This document shows positions 22,280-33,781 of a stretch of DNA of 64,000 nt, in pieces (the stretch's first letter is position 1; each line of letters begins with the position of its first letter). The translations under genes were made by a program, and so were the position numbers. The DNA comes from Pyrenopolyporus hunteri (taxonomy: Eukaryota; Ascomycota; Sordariomycetes; Xylariales; Hypoxylaceae). The stretch covers positions 930,001 to 994,000 of the forward strand of contig CADCXC010000003.1 in NCBI GenBank assembly GCA_902806595.1, in the 5' to 3' direction. The notes beneath the pieces are model-generated. The model had not been told where the DNA came from. It ran no database searches and saw only the letters and a list, made by a program, of their open reading frames with translations.

Positions 22280-24547
22280 ATGACTTCTTCGGGTCTGCAA
22301 CAAGAGGCAGGCCGTGACGAGGAGCTCAGACTAAAGCTCCCCGGCTTCGGCTTGCCCGTGGAACACGAGCCGTACCTCGATACCGTCCGGTGCTTCCTCC
22401 ACCCCCTTTGGGATTCGAAGAGTTTCAAGAGCTGTGGCCTTTCGTTACGCGAGATTCGCAGTGAGTAGCCGATATTCCACATCTTCAATCCGTCTGTTTG
22501 GCGGTAGTGAACATCGGAGTTACCCTGAGCGCATACTTCCCTAGCGATTGAGAAAAAAGATACCCTACGTAGTATATAACTAAAGACTTTCTAGTGATGG
22601 GCTTTGTGGACCAGATCACGGACAAGCCAAACTGGGAAGAAAAGGTCTTTGACGAAGCCATCATCGCCAGGTGGAGAGACGAGACGAAGTCTATCCGGAC
22701 CGAAGATCTCGACCAGGATGTCTTTATGTCCGACGACATGTTTGACTATGTAAGTTTGCATCCCCTTGATCGACGTCTGGCAGTGTGTGTAAACTCAGTT
22801 AGGTACTCATATTATTCAGTGTATCAAGGAACTCCGCGATAAGGCAAAGAAGGAAAAACGTACCGGCGTCGTCAATATCTTCGATGCTGAGGTAAACGCC
22901 GCCAAATCCGACACGGCCATTTCACCCTCGCTGGCTGACGCCCTCAAAGCTGCGGCTAAACCTTTGGAAGACATACCTGAAGAAGACAAGGTTTGGCATC
23001 CTGGCTGTGAGATTGATGTGCTTGACCTCCTACACCCGTCTCTATTTCCTCTCGTTTACGGTACCACACGCATTCTACCTTATGGTAAAGTTCCCCTGAA
23101 AGGCTGCGTTTCCTTTGCAGGCCAAGGAGAGACTACGGCACCGTTCGAGGCCAAGCAAACCGCCGAGCCTGCTCTGTGGGGAAGCAACCAATGGCTACCC
23201 AGCGACATCGAGTGGACTGAGACTGGCCCCAAAATCGTGAGCTACATTAATAACTTATACCCTGACGACCACGAAGATCTATACAGGGTCTTCGAACAAT
23301 TTGTGGCCGCGGCCATCCCCCTATGGGAGGAATGTCTATACACCACCCCGGCCCTAACGCCTCGCATCGACTGTTCCCAATGCGATGGGATGAGAGAATA
23401 CGGTCTCGCCGAAGGCCAGAAATTCCCTTGCCAAGTGATCGAAGACACTTTTGAGGAAGGGGAAAAGCCTCGGACCGAAGATGAACTGTGGGATTGGAAT
23501 TCCGAAGGGTGGTTACGCGAAAATGGAGTCCTTCGCTGGCCCGAACCCGAAGACTACTCCCCACGCGAAAGAGCCCCAGCCTTCACGAAGCCCAATCTGA
23601 AGGACGACTTCCCTTCTGGCCTGCAGGTTATTTTCAAGCTCGCGAACATGTACTTGGACCCTGAGAATCCCTCGTACGAAGGCGGTAATGTGAGTACCGG
23701 CAGATATGAGATTGCATCCCCCGTCCCCCTTCTTTAGCTTACATCGGGAGCCGGGAGTCTCCATCGAGCCGTCGAGTTGACCGATGGTCTGCCACATCCT
23801 ACACACAATCTATGTTGCTAGTTTTATTTTATTTTTCTTCTCTTTCGTCCAAGCAGAGGTATGCTAACACCATTGCTCAAGTGGCACGTCGAAGGCGCAC
23901 TCAACGAGCGGATCGTTGCTACGGCGCTATACTATTATGACTCGGAGAACATCACCGAAAGCCGGCTCGCCTTTAGGAACTCCGTCGACTGCGAAAACGT
24001 ACGCATGATCCCACCACAGCACGAGTGGCACTCTTTGAAGCGCTGGATGGGGATCCAAGGGGACGACGAGCTGCCCGTCCAGAGAATAGGCAGCGTGCTC
24101 ACACGGCCCGGCCGCTTGCTGGCTTTCCCAAACGTATACCAGCACCAGGTAGAACCCTTCCAACTGCAGGATCCGACCAAGCCAGGCCATCGGAAGATCC
24201 TCGCCATGTTCCTCGTAGACCCTAACATCCGCGTGCTGTCCACCGGCGTCGTCCCACCGCAACGGAAAGACTGGTGGGAGCGGTGGGTGAACGAGTTGCA
24301 CAGCGTCCCAAGATTCGGTCGCCTCCCGATAGAGATATTCGAGCTCATCACGGGTTCCCCGCAGGACTCACTCATGGACTGGGAGCGAGCCCACGAGATC
24401 ATGGATAATGTGATAGACGAGCGTAGCTGGACACAGGTGTCCTACGAGCAGAAGATTCATGAGGTGGGACCCAGTCGCATATTATGCAAGCCGAACGGGC
24501 GATGCTGACTCTTGAGATAGGATAACTACTACTTCTGCGAACATTAA
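22280..24547 (+). CDS. DUF4246 family protein, five exons; possible Fe(II)/2-oxoglutarate oxygenase
   Basis: Exons 22280-22460, 22595-22749, 22820-23689, 23882-24463 and 24521-24547 give 604 residues. The last exon supplies the family ending DNYYFCEH. The third intron is long (192 bp) and uses an AAG acceptor 14 bases after a GCTAAC branch site, which is the choice that yields GGNWHVEGALNERIVATALYYY. DUF4246 has no established function that I know of. The conserved core WHVEG (403-407), YYYDSENITESRLAFR, FPNVYQHQVEPF (H490) and PGHRKILAMFLVDP (R506) is laid out like an HxE...H...R metal/2-oxoglutarate site (H404, E406, H490, R506); this is my inference. No signal peptide or membrane segment is seen, so it is probably soluble and intracellular. 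Confidence 0.85.
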
Positions 24548-26538
24548 CCCAGGCGACGCAACAGTAAGATGTCCCAAAACTGCGACGTCCGTTCATCTCC
24601 TGCTGAATCTGCTCAGAATCTTAATAGTGTACGTGGACCTACCTGTCTAGGCATATACCGGGCTATCATAAAGGGGTACTTGTCTCGAAATGCTTCAAAT
24701 TGCAAGCAGCAATGATATTCCTCCTCGCGCCATTCGACTCTTCCTGAGGGGAAACAAGCCGTGATATTTCCGTGGCGTCGCGTATGCTAGTAGGGTGCTC
24801 CCGCATTATATCACCTTTTTGCCGCCATCTACTAGAGAACTTTCCATGGGCATTCTTAAGACTTATCGTAGGCATCATAAATCCCGAGAATGGATTATAC
24901 ATTCTATTCTTGTAGAGACCTACTAACATGTCATGTACACTGCACGTATCGGGTATGCTTGGATAATGTAACACCGCCAATTGATAGGTCCATCCTCTAA
25001 CGTAATGGTAAACCCCACGGTACGCAATACTATATTACAATACGCAGCACCTTATAATACTCTTCTAACCACTATAATTACACCGAATTCTAGCGCGTAT
25101 CCCGCTATAAATTCTTGCTCTAGTTGATATCTTACCATACAGTGGTTTCGTAATTTCAAAGACCTTAACGTCTACACCACCCTACAGCCCATCAAATTTT
25201 GGTTACAATTCTAGTCAAGTCATTAGGAATTAACAATAGCGATACATGCAGTAAGTTGAATTCCAGTTGCGAAACATATTCACACGTACAACTTAATATT
25301 TTCATACGTGGTGATAACTTCAACTGTCAACCCCACTACCCGCGCAGATAGTAAGAATAATCCTGCGCCTTTAGTGTTGTACATCGCACCCAATACTAGT
25401 GACCATAAGCTGCACCGCCTTACCCCTAACGCTTAATCTAGGCGTTTAGGTACCTAGTCACATCCATAGTCTATTTAAAGCTGATCCATCGCAGGATCAG
25501 CGTCCAGGGCGTCTTCAGCTGGTTTACTCAGCTGAATGAACATATCCACGTATATATATTACTTAGGTAGGTACCCAGGTAAGCAGATAACTCAACAGCA
25601 TTATTTTCAAAGGTTCATTTCATTCATGAAACAACAACGTCTGAATATTACATTTGACGTAGCCATAACCGCGGCAAAACGAACCGGTCAGCTGTAAGTC
25701 ATCTTAAATTTCCATAGTTATCGTATCATTGCGCCTCCCCCTTTAGCCTACGAAGGCCATACGAATCATAACTACGTCGGTATAACACGCATCTCGCTTG
25801 AAGACGTTTGCCTAAAACCCGCGACGACGCCATGACCAGATTTCTGGTACCCGAATGAAACAAGCTGTTGTCATGGAAAAGGCCAGACGGGGATAGAAAG
25901 AACTATTTGCCCCGTGTCCATACACGCCTAGGTGCCCCGAGCCATAAGCGTTATTGGGCTTAAGCCACAAGTCTCGGGGCTGATCGGGCGACTTTTGCGC
26001 GTCTTACAGCGAGAATTCCCGCTCCGTCGGCCCCGACCCCAGTGCCCCGAGGCGATGTCGGACTCGGCGCCCGAATTCACGTTTCCATATTTGGAGTTGG
26101 TGGCAATAGGTACTTAATGTCTGGCCCAAAGCTGGGCTGGCCGTGCTGGTGCTCATGTTCCATCTAATCTTATCTGATCCGAGAAGATCATTAATGACAG
26201 CTGCCTGAAGCACGCGCGTTCGCGTTTCCATTTCATTTTCTCTATGTTAATGCTACCTATTTAATGCCTTTAGGACCTCTCCTGTTCCTTCCTATTTCTT
26301 TTTCCCCTTCTTCTTCATCGTTTCTATCTTAATTTCGTTTCGCCCTGTCTTTCTCCCTTTCTACATACCCCTTCGCGCTCCGAAATTATCGAAGTATTCT
26401 TATTTCTAATACATCTCAGCAGCAAGACTAAGAAGTTAGACTTACATTAGACGGAGGCCCCGTTCGATTCTCCATCTCCGGCTTGGATTAGACTTAGACA
26501 CCACAGTACCTAACTAGGCCGCTCACACTTCGTTCAAG
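24548..26538. other. AT-rich intergenic spacer (2 kb)
   Basis: No gene is recognised. The half nearest the DUF4246 gene is AT-rich with many TATAAT-like words. The half nearest the oxidoreductase gene is pyrimidine-rich (26270-26420), typical of a fungal 5' leader or promoter. Confidence 0.5.
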
Positions 26539-27975
26539 ATGTTGGAAAAACCCCTCCTCATATTAAGAGGCGTCAGCTTCCTCCTCTCCCTGGTCATCGA
26601 CGCCATCCGGCGCTCGGTAGCCTTCCGGCTCAAATTCCTGCAGCACACAATGTTCCCGTCGGCCTCCAAGGAGAAGCAGCCGCGCAACATCGTCGTGGTC
26701 GGGGCCTCGATAGCGGGGTACACGACGGCGAGCACGATCTTGCGGCACCTGATGCCGGACTCGGAGTTCCGCGTCGTCGTCGTCGAGCCGCGCGACCACT
26801 TCCAGTTCACCTGGGTGCAGCCGCGGTTCTGCGTCGTCGACGGCCACGAACACAAGGCCTTCATCCCGTACGGCGGCATGGTGCCGCGCAGCGCCATCGA
26901 GTCCGGGAAGGTCGCCTGGGTCAAGGACCGCGTCGAGAGCATCTCCAAGGACAGCGTGCGCCTGACTTCGACCGGCCAGGACGTCCCGTACGACTACCTG
27001 GTCGTGGCGACTGGTGCGGGTGCGACGGACACCCTGCCCAGCCGCGTTGGCGCCGATGACAAGGCCACGGGGATGGTGCACTATAGGGAGATGCAGAAGA
27101 AGATCCGCGAGTCGCAGGACCTGGTTGTTGTGGGCGGAGGCGCCGCCGGCGTGGAATTGGCTACGGATGCGAAGTCGAAGTACCCAGAGAAGAATGTCTC
27201 GCTAGTGCACTCGAGGGATGCCGTGATGCACCGTTTCGGACCGATGTTACAGAATACCGCATTGGACGGCATCAAGAAATTGGGAATCGAGGTCATCACT
27301 AGCGATAGGGTGATTAGCGAAGATAAAGCAAGGGGCGTCGCTTTGTTGAAGAGCGGGAAGGAGATTGCTTGCGACTACTTGGTATGTTTCTCTTTCCCAC
27401 CGTTTCCCCTGAATCTACAGCTAACAGTGCCAAAGGTCAACTGCACAGGCCAAAGGCCCAACTCTAGTCTGGTTGCGAAATTAAGCCCGAAATCCGTATC
27501 TGAGTCGGGCCACATCTACACGAAGCCTACCCTACAGATTCAGGATGACTCCTTGCCTAACGTATACGTCTGTGGAGACGTCTCCGAGACCAATACGACG
27601 CATCCCAACTTCAGTTCTGCTTCGCGCCAGGCTACTACTGTCGCCTTTAATGTACTTTCCGCCATAGAAGGCAAGAAGCCCACGGAGAAGTACGTGCCTC
27701 ATTGGTTCGACGGGCATATCAAGTTGACCTTAGGTCTTGTAAGTGCATTTCTACCAGTAGCACCTTTCATGTACGTCTATGACGATACTAATTAACTTGT
27801 TCCAACGTAGGATAAATATATCGTCCATGTTGGCGATGGGAAGACCGAGATGGTGTTCCCCCAAGAGGAGAAGCATGTCGATGGTATGGCCCCAGGGGCC
27901 TGGAAGAGACTAGGAGTCAAGCCCTTCGAGGATGACGAATCCATATACTCAAGTATGGTCAAGGCCAAGATTTGA
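26539..27975 (+). CDS. AIF/AMID-like FAD-dependent pyridine nucleotide-disulfide oxidoreductase, three exons
   Basis: Exons 26539-27381, 27436-27738 and 27811-27975 give 436 residues. The protein starts with a hydrophobic/basic segment (LLILRGVSFLLSLVIDAIRRS) that could be a membrane anchor or organelle signal. The FAD-binding Rossmann motif is NIVVVGASIAGYTTAS (about 50-65), and VVATGAGA follows. The NAD(P)H-binding Rossmann motif is LVVVGGGAAGVELA (about 195-208). The second FAD contact is NVYVCGDVSETN. Family members (AIFM2/AMID, Ndi1 relatives) oxidise NAD(P)H and can reduce quinones; the cysteine pair of disulfide reductases is absent. The first intron is 54 bp, a multiple of three with no stop, so an unspliced message would add 18 residues. 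I prefer splicing because it joins DYLVNCTGQRPNSSL, the usual ATGQ.PN block. Confidence 0.9.
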
Positions 27976-28855
27976 AGGAGGTCATTAACTTTCTTTATCC
28001 CTCTCAGTGTACAATCTCAACTACCTGCTTACGATAGCATGGATTACCGGTGGCTCGCTATTAGGGTTATAGACAAGGCGTAAGGTTACCGGACCACGGA
28101 TCGAATAGGAATGGGGAGGAAATACTGTACTCATAGCGCTAATTTGAAGACATCTTAGGGGTCTGTGTTCAAATAGATAGACCATTAATAATACCAGACA
28201 TAGACCTCCGCTTACAATAAGCTGTTCCAATTACATAAACGCCCTCGTTGGCGTCGTTTTAGGAGATGCCATATCCCCGAACTTCATCCCCTTACGAGCC
28301 AAGTCACCTGAGGCTGGCTACTATACTCTAGTCGGACGAGCGGGCGTCTTGCATACCAAATGGAGGATCGACACCTATTAATAACCTGGAAGTAGCACGC
28401 GCAACCAGGACGGCAGGAACCATTTTGCTTATTCCAGAGCGCCGACGGCGAATGTACTTATATTCTTAATCTGTCGTCCGGATAATATCGTCAGCGCGTC
28501 CATTGGCCAAGGACACCCTGCCGAGCAGCGCGTCTCGTTTACAGCCGGATATTTTAACCACGACGTCAAATTACCCCCGACATTAGACTAGCCCATGGGG
28601 TTCATATCTGGGGTGCAGGCAAGAGCGTAGCTATTGGCTCAGGTGATAGCATGTCCTCTTGGCGAAGAACCTGTCCCCCGGTATTTGACATGTGTTGCTA
28701 GTAGCATATGGCTGCAGTTCCGCCGTGTATATCAGCGCGCTGTTGTTCTCCCTCTTCCTCTATCCCTGCCCCTAGCACGCCTCTCCCACCGGGTAACGAA
28801 TAATACCTCTTACTGAGTCTAATCTCGACGTCTGCGGGTAGAGAAAGAAAAAAAA
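27976..28855. other. Spacer and promoter region of the AA9 gene
   Basis: No gene is supported. A CTGGGG (CreA-like SYGGRG) lies at 28609-28614, 240 bp before the LPMO start, and GTATATC near 28725 is a possible TATA element. A purine-rich leader ends directly at the ATG. Confidence 0.4.
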
Positions 28856-29715
28856 ATGAAGCCAGTTACTCTCCTAGCGCTGGCAGCTGCTGCCGAAGCC
28901 CACTGTGAGTTCACCCCGGCCCTTCTGCTCCAAACAAGCAACAAACCCTAAGGCGAACAAGCAGCAAGCTAACGCGCGAACAGACCACTTCTCAAAGCTG
29001 GTAATCAACGGGCAGCAGGAGGCCGCGGAATGGACGTCGATCCGGATGACGAAGAACTACCAGAGCAACGCGGGGGTGACGAACGTGAACAGCCCGGACA
29101 TGCGGTGCTACCAGCTGCGGGCGGGCACGGGGACCGCGACGGTGGCCGCGGGCTCGGAGCTCGGGTTCGTCGCCATGTCGGCCGTCACCCACTTCGGCCC
29201 CGTCCAGTTCTACATGGCCAAGGTGCCCGAGGGCGCCGACATCAACACCTGGGAGCCCGCCGGCAACGTCTGGTTCAAGATCGGCAGCATCACCGCCGTC
29301 CCGCCCCTGGGCTCGAGCGAGGCTACCTGGCCTGCTTATAGTGAGTGTTGAGTCTTTCGTCTTTTGCTCCTATTCCCCTATTCGCTATCTTCCATCCCAC
29401 AACCGAAAAGAAGAAAAAACTAACACCCTCCCAGACAAGAAAGTCGTCAACGTAACCATCCCCAAGAACGTGCCAAGCGGGAAATACCTCGTGCGCGTGG
29501 AGTCCATCGCGCTGCACCAAGCGCAGTCCGTCGGCGGAGCGCAGATCTACCTGTCGTGCGCGCAGGTCGAAGTGACAGGCGGCGGGAACGGCACGCCGGG
29601 TCCCCTAGTCGCGTTCCCGGGCGCGTACAACGCCAACGACCCAGGTCTGCGCTGGTCCTACTACCCCATCCCCACCAGCTACACGGCTCCGGGCCCGGCC
29701 GTCTGGCAGGGTTAG
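28856..29715 (+). CDS. Secreted lytic polysaccharide monooxygenase, AA9 family (formerly GH61)
   Basis: Exons 28856-28904, 28984-29340 and 29435-29715 give 228 residues. A 15-residue signal peptide ends AAAAEA, so the mature protein begins at His16, which forms the copper histidine brace. The second ligand is His86 in VTHFGPVQFY. The axial Tyr is Y174 in the QIY of GGAQIYLSC. His163 (ESIALHQA) is the conserved second-sphere residue. C58 and C177 match the conserved disulfide pair. AA9 enzymes oxidatively cleave cellulose or hemicellulose outside the cell, helping hydrolases such as the GH11 xylanase in this window. There is no CBM1 or linker; the protein ends PGPAVWQG. The stop codon lies inside a telomere-like GGGTTAGGGTTA. 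Introns are 79 and 94 bp. Confidence 0.95.
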
Positions 29716-29720
29716 GGTTA
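29709..29720 (+). repeat. Telomere-like GGGTTAGGGTTA overlapping the LPMO stop codon
   Basis: Two exact copies of the G-rich telomere hexamer occur here. The LPMO stop (TAG, 29713-29715) lies in the first copy. Confidence 0.7.
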
Positions 29721-30422
29721 AGGCGCGCGCGGGGGCAGAAGCGGAGTTTGGGGGAGGAGGCTATATGTGAGGGACAAATTACCTTGAATGCGGATCGTGT
29801 GAATCTATAAGACGCGTATGTAGCTAGCTTTATAAAGCATAGGTAGTTGATGTACCAGTAAACGCGACTCTTAAGACTATTTGAAATCAGTAGACCTATT
29901 AGAAGCATGTTGGTCGTTCAACAAGACCGTCCCTTTAGAGTGCTATTCCTAGACTCGCCCCTTACTACTCCTATATTAGTTCAAGCATACGTATCCGATA
30001 GCTACGCAAATCTACATATTAAACCTGAGGTATTCACAGAGCAGAGCGGAATCGAACTTGAGTGAAAAATGAATTAATAGTTTGCACAAAGTAGCCGTAT
30101 CTGAGCCCGAATGTCAACCTTCCCCCTACGACCATTTTTTGCGTTATGATACAACCTACATACGTTCAGCCTAGAGCGGTCTGTCGATAAAACAGCCACG
30201 AAAATTCTGCCTCCGACTCATCGTAACCCTGCTCCGACACAACGGGTAAGAAACTCGCAGAACCCGTACCGTAGCTCAACGGAATGGAACGCTGAGCGGT
30301 AAGCAAATAGCACGACCCTCAACTCCAACAATCCTTTTGCTCTTAAGCCGCACGAACACATCATGTTACCTCAAAATGGCGACCCTAATCTCACGACGGG
30401 TATCTACCTACTAGAGAAAAAT
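29716..30422. other. Spacer between convergent AA9 and SPT16 genes
   Basis: This is the 3' flank of both genes. No gene, tRNA or repeat beyond the telomere-like tract at its start was recognised. Confidence 0.5.
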
Positions 30423-33400
30423 CTAGTGGCGTCGTTTCTTGTTACGGCCACGGTCCTCTTCGTCGAGTCCACTCTCTCGATCCTTCCGTTTCGCCTTCTT
30501 CTCCATCTCGTCCCAATCTTCACCCTCATCCTCCTCTTCTGAGCCTTCTTCGCTGGCCTCGTCGGACGCGTTGCTATCGAATTCCGAATCATCCTCGCTA
30601 GACTCGCTGGCTTCCTCGAGCTCTGATTCGTCGATCTCGAAGTTCGACTCCTCCTCCTCTTCTTCCTCGTCTTCCTCGTCGCTTTCAGCCTGCAAGAACG
30701 ACCAGCCTCCATCAGCGAAGAATTGGTGAGTGTCGGCCGTGACCGTCTTCATGATCGTCGGCCAGTTCAGGTTCAAGGGACCCTCGCTGAAAGGAATATC
30801 GCTGGAATCCAGCCACTCCTTCACATCCTCAAGCGATTCGACGGGAATCGTGTTGATGTGAGCCGGCGGGCGGGTGAAATCTTTAAACACGAACACCAGG
30901 TCAAAATTCTTCAGACCGAATTGCACGCGTTCTAAGTGGGCGACCTCAATATCTTCCAACGTGATAACTAGGAACGGCGGCTCCGTAATTTGGATGAGAC
31001 AATCAGTGGTGGGTTGAATCGTGACATTGCTTCGGAACGGGACACCGTTAAACCCGAGTTCTCGAAGCGGCATGTCGACTTCAACGCCCTCATTCTTGCC
31101 CGCCTCCGCAATTTTATCGGCGAAGCTCTTAAATTGGCGGTCGAGCTCCGCCCTATGCCGGCGGTCCTCCTGTTCCTGTTCGAATTCATCCTCATCACCG
31201 TGGCGGTACTTGCGCTTTCGGTTTCCGGTCTCGTCGAACTGAATATCCGTCGCTTCTCGGTAGAACTGTACATCTTTCGTCTTCTTCTTGTTGCCGATGA
31301 TGATAGGGTCCTTGAGATGGAGATGGATGATCACGATGAGTTCGTGAGCGCAAGGCTGGAAGAATAGATGACGGATGTTTGAGAAAAGTACATCAACCCT
31401 CTGCTGCGGGTTAAGCGGCGATTGGTATCGAATACCGTTCTGGTGAATTTCGACTTTGCCGGGAACGCGTTTGCCCTCCATAGCAGGGCGTATGAAGACG
31501 TTATCCATGACGGGAGGTCGTCGATCTATATATTGGTTAGAATAGGGGACCACATGAGACGTGTACGTATCGTATGAACTTACTTCTAATCTCAATGAGC
31601 TTATCCTGCTCGACGACATCTTCCATGTCCTTCTTCTCCTGCTCCTTTTTGGTAGCCTCCTTCTTCATAGATGAGATTTGTGCCGCAATTTCCTCGTATC
31701 GGTCGCCGTCACGAGAACGGAACGTCAGGCTCCTAACGAACTGCGCTGATGCGTCCTCAAACGGCTGATCGTCCTTTCTGCCCACTCCCTGACCGGGAGA
31801 AAGGAAATTGATCCGTAGGTACGACCACTCGCCTTCGTCATTTTTGCTCACATTCTTGATGGTGTGGATGTGGAAAGGAACAGGTCGGCCCATGACGGGA
31901 AGCACGAGGGTATGGTTCTTTTGGTCGACTAAAATCTCGAGATTCTTCACCTTAAGAGGCATCTGGTTGTCTCTCTTGTACGACTCAAATTTCTTGAACT
32001 TTTTCACCTCGGCGCCGTCTTGGCCGCTTGTTGACTCCGCGAACCGAGCGAGGCCCTCCTTCTGTTTCTTGAGCGCAAGCTCTTTCTGATGCTCGCGACG
32101 CCTCTTCTCCTGGTCTTCATCCACCTGAGTGGTACGCTCGGATCGTAGGCGTGTGCTCGTAATATTCTTGGTAGCCACGGCACCAACGCGAGAATCCTTC
32201 TTCTCTTTCTTAGGGGTGGGCTGCATCTCTTCGTCGTCTTTGAAGAAGAACGAGGTTGCATCAAGGTCGGTAGGGGCGTCGCCGGTGAATACGACGGGAT
32301 CGCTAGTGGTTACTCGGATGGTATCAGTAAGCACCAGCGAGTAGGTCTTGCTGAGCTTGTCCTTTGGCGACGGATTTTCGACGTCGGTGAAGCCCGTGGT
32401 TATGCATAGGGTCATTCCGTCCTTCAGAGTTCGGTTGTTCTTGGCGCTGAGCACCAGTGTCGGATCTTTGCTCTCTATGCCAATACCGGCACCGACGTTC
32501 TTGAGGAAATGTTTTTCTAATTCGGGCTTTCGCGACTTGATATGACTCAAGGCTTTGTTATAGACATCCTTGGCGACAGCACCGTCTTTTATCTCTTTAA
32601 GGACCAAATTGTGAACCGCGTAGAGAAGCTTATAGGTGTTTTCTTGGGTCTTGTTCGGGTCGACCAAGTACGTTCGCGCAATGGACGAACAGTAGGACTT
32701 ATACCGGAGACCCATACCGGCGATGATGACGCCTGGGTGGAGGTTGTCACCGGTAGGCTCGGCTTGAAGCTTCAGGTCGTATTTGCCACCGCTCTGAACT
32801 GCGGGGCCCAGATACCAATCCAACGCGGAAGGATCAAAATCCGAAGGAAGTCTCTGCTTGTTAGGTAGTTCGACTGTCTTCCACCACTTTTCGTCGTCTA
32901 ACTTCCTGTCGACCTTGTCGGCGAGCGCACTATGCTTCACCTTCTTCTCCTGGTCCAGAACATCAGACATCTGATCGAGGAAGAAGGGCGTCATCAGCGC
33001 AACGCAGGCCTTAGACGCCGCTCGCATAGCCCGCAATTCCGTCTCATCTTTGACGGAGAAGGCAGCAGTCGACAAAGCGGCGGATATATCGACCTCCTCG
33101 ACATCCTTACACTTGTCGCCGTAGACCTTCTTCCACTCGTCTACGAAGGGGCCACTTGACCTGTCCTTAGTGAGGACACCAACTTTTTTCTAGCGTCGAA
33201 TCAGGTCAGCTGGGCGAGTTATCATAGGTTACGGGAATTATGACTCACGCCTGCGGAATTGATGGTATCGGCGATCTTGGCGAAATGCTTCTCATTCGCG
33301 GACGCGTCCTTGCCTCTCACCAACACCTCAATCGGGAACCTCCCCCCTTTTAGCTGTTCTAGGTGTTTCGCTACGTAAAACGGTCAGTCGCTCGGTCGCG

Positions 33401-33781
33401 CAAAAGAGAAAAATTGGTATGTGGAATCGCTACCTTTCTTAGCCGTAGTAACCACGTAGAGAGTGTCGGTAGTGATGAGCATAAGGGTAGTCGGGAACTC
33501 GTAGCCTAATAACCAGAACTAGATAAGGAACCAGTTAATTCTCCTTCCGTTTAAGACGCTCGGGTTCGCTTTGGGGGGAGTTAAGCATCGCGAGTGATAC
33601 GTACGTGCATAGCGTTATTCTTCTGGAATTCCGGGTTCTCCTCGACCTTGCCCATCATGATTAGGATGGAAGATACGCCGCCGAAGACAGCATCGGTGGC
33701 GCGCTTGTCGGCCTTCCAGGCGTTAACGAAATGATTAATGCGCTCCTGGAAGAGCTTTCCATCAATCTTAATGTCCGCCAT
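30423..33781 (-). CDS. SPT16: FACT complex subunit SPT16, five exons
   Basis: Minus-strand exons 33781-33605, 33518-33434, 33370-33249, 33189-31584 and 31525-30423 give 1030 residues, the usual fungal length. Introns are 86, 63, 59 and 58 bp. The N-terminus (MADIKIDGKLFQERINHFVNAW) opens the aminopeptidase-P-like domain, which is catalytically dead in this family. GLRYKSYCSSIARTYLVDP belongs to its pita-bread fold. The middle domain includes RVPGKVEIHQNGIRYQSPL and FFQPCAHELIVIIHLHLKDPI, the tandem PH-like histone-binding part. The C-terminus (about residue 950 on) is a long Asp/Glu/Ser tail ending in a basic NKKRRH. With Pob3 and an HMG protein, FACT moves H2A-H2B during transcription and replication in the nucleus. 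Confidence 0.97.

Noticed and set aside
4085..29715. Cell-wall-degradation gene cluster of xylanase and LPMO
   Set aside because: The two genes are 24 kb apart with unrelated housekeeping and developmental genes between.
30275..30300. tRNA-like A box (TAGCTCAACGG)
   Set aside because: No matching B box or cloverleaf could be found downstream.
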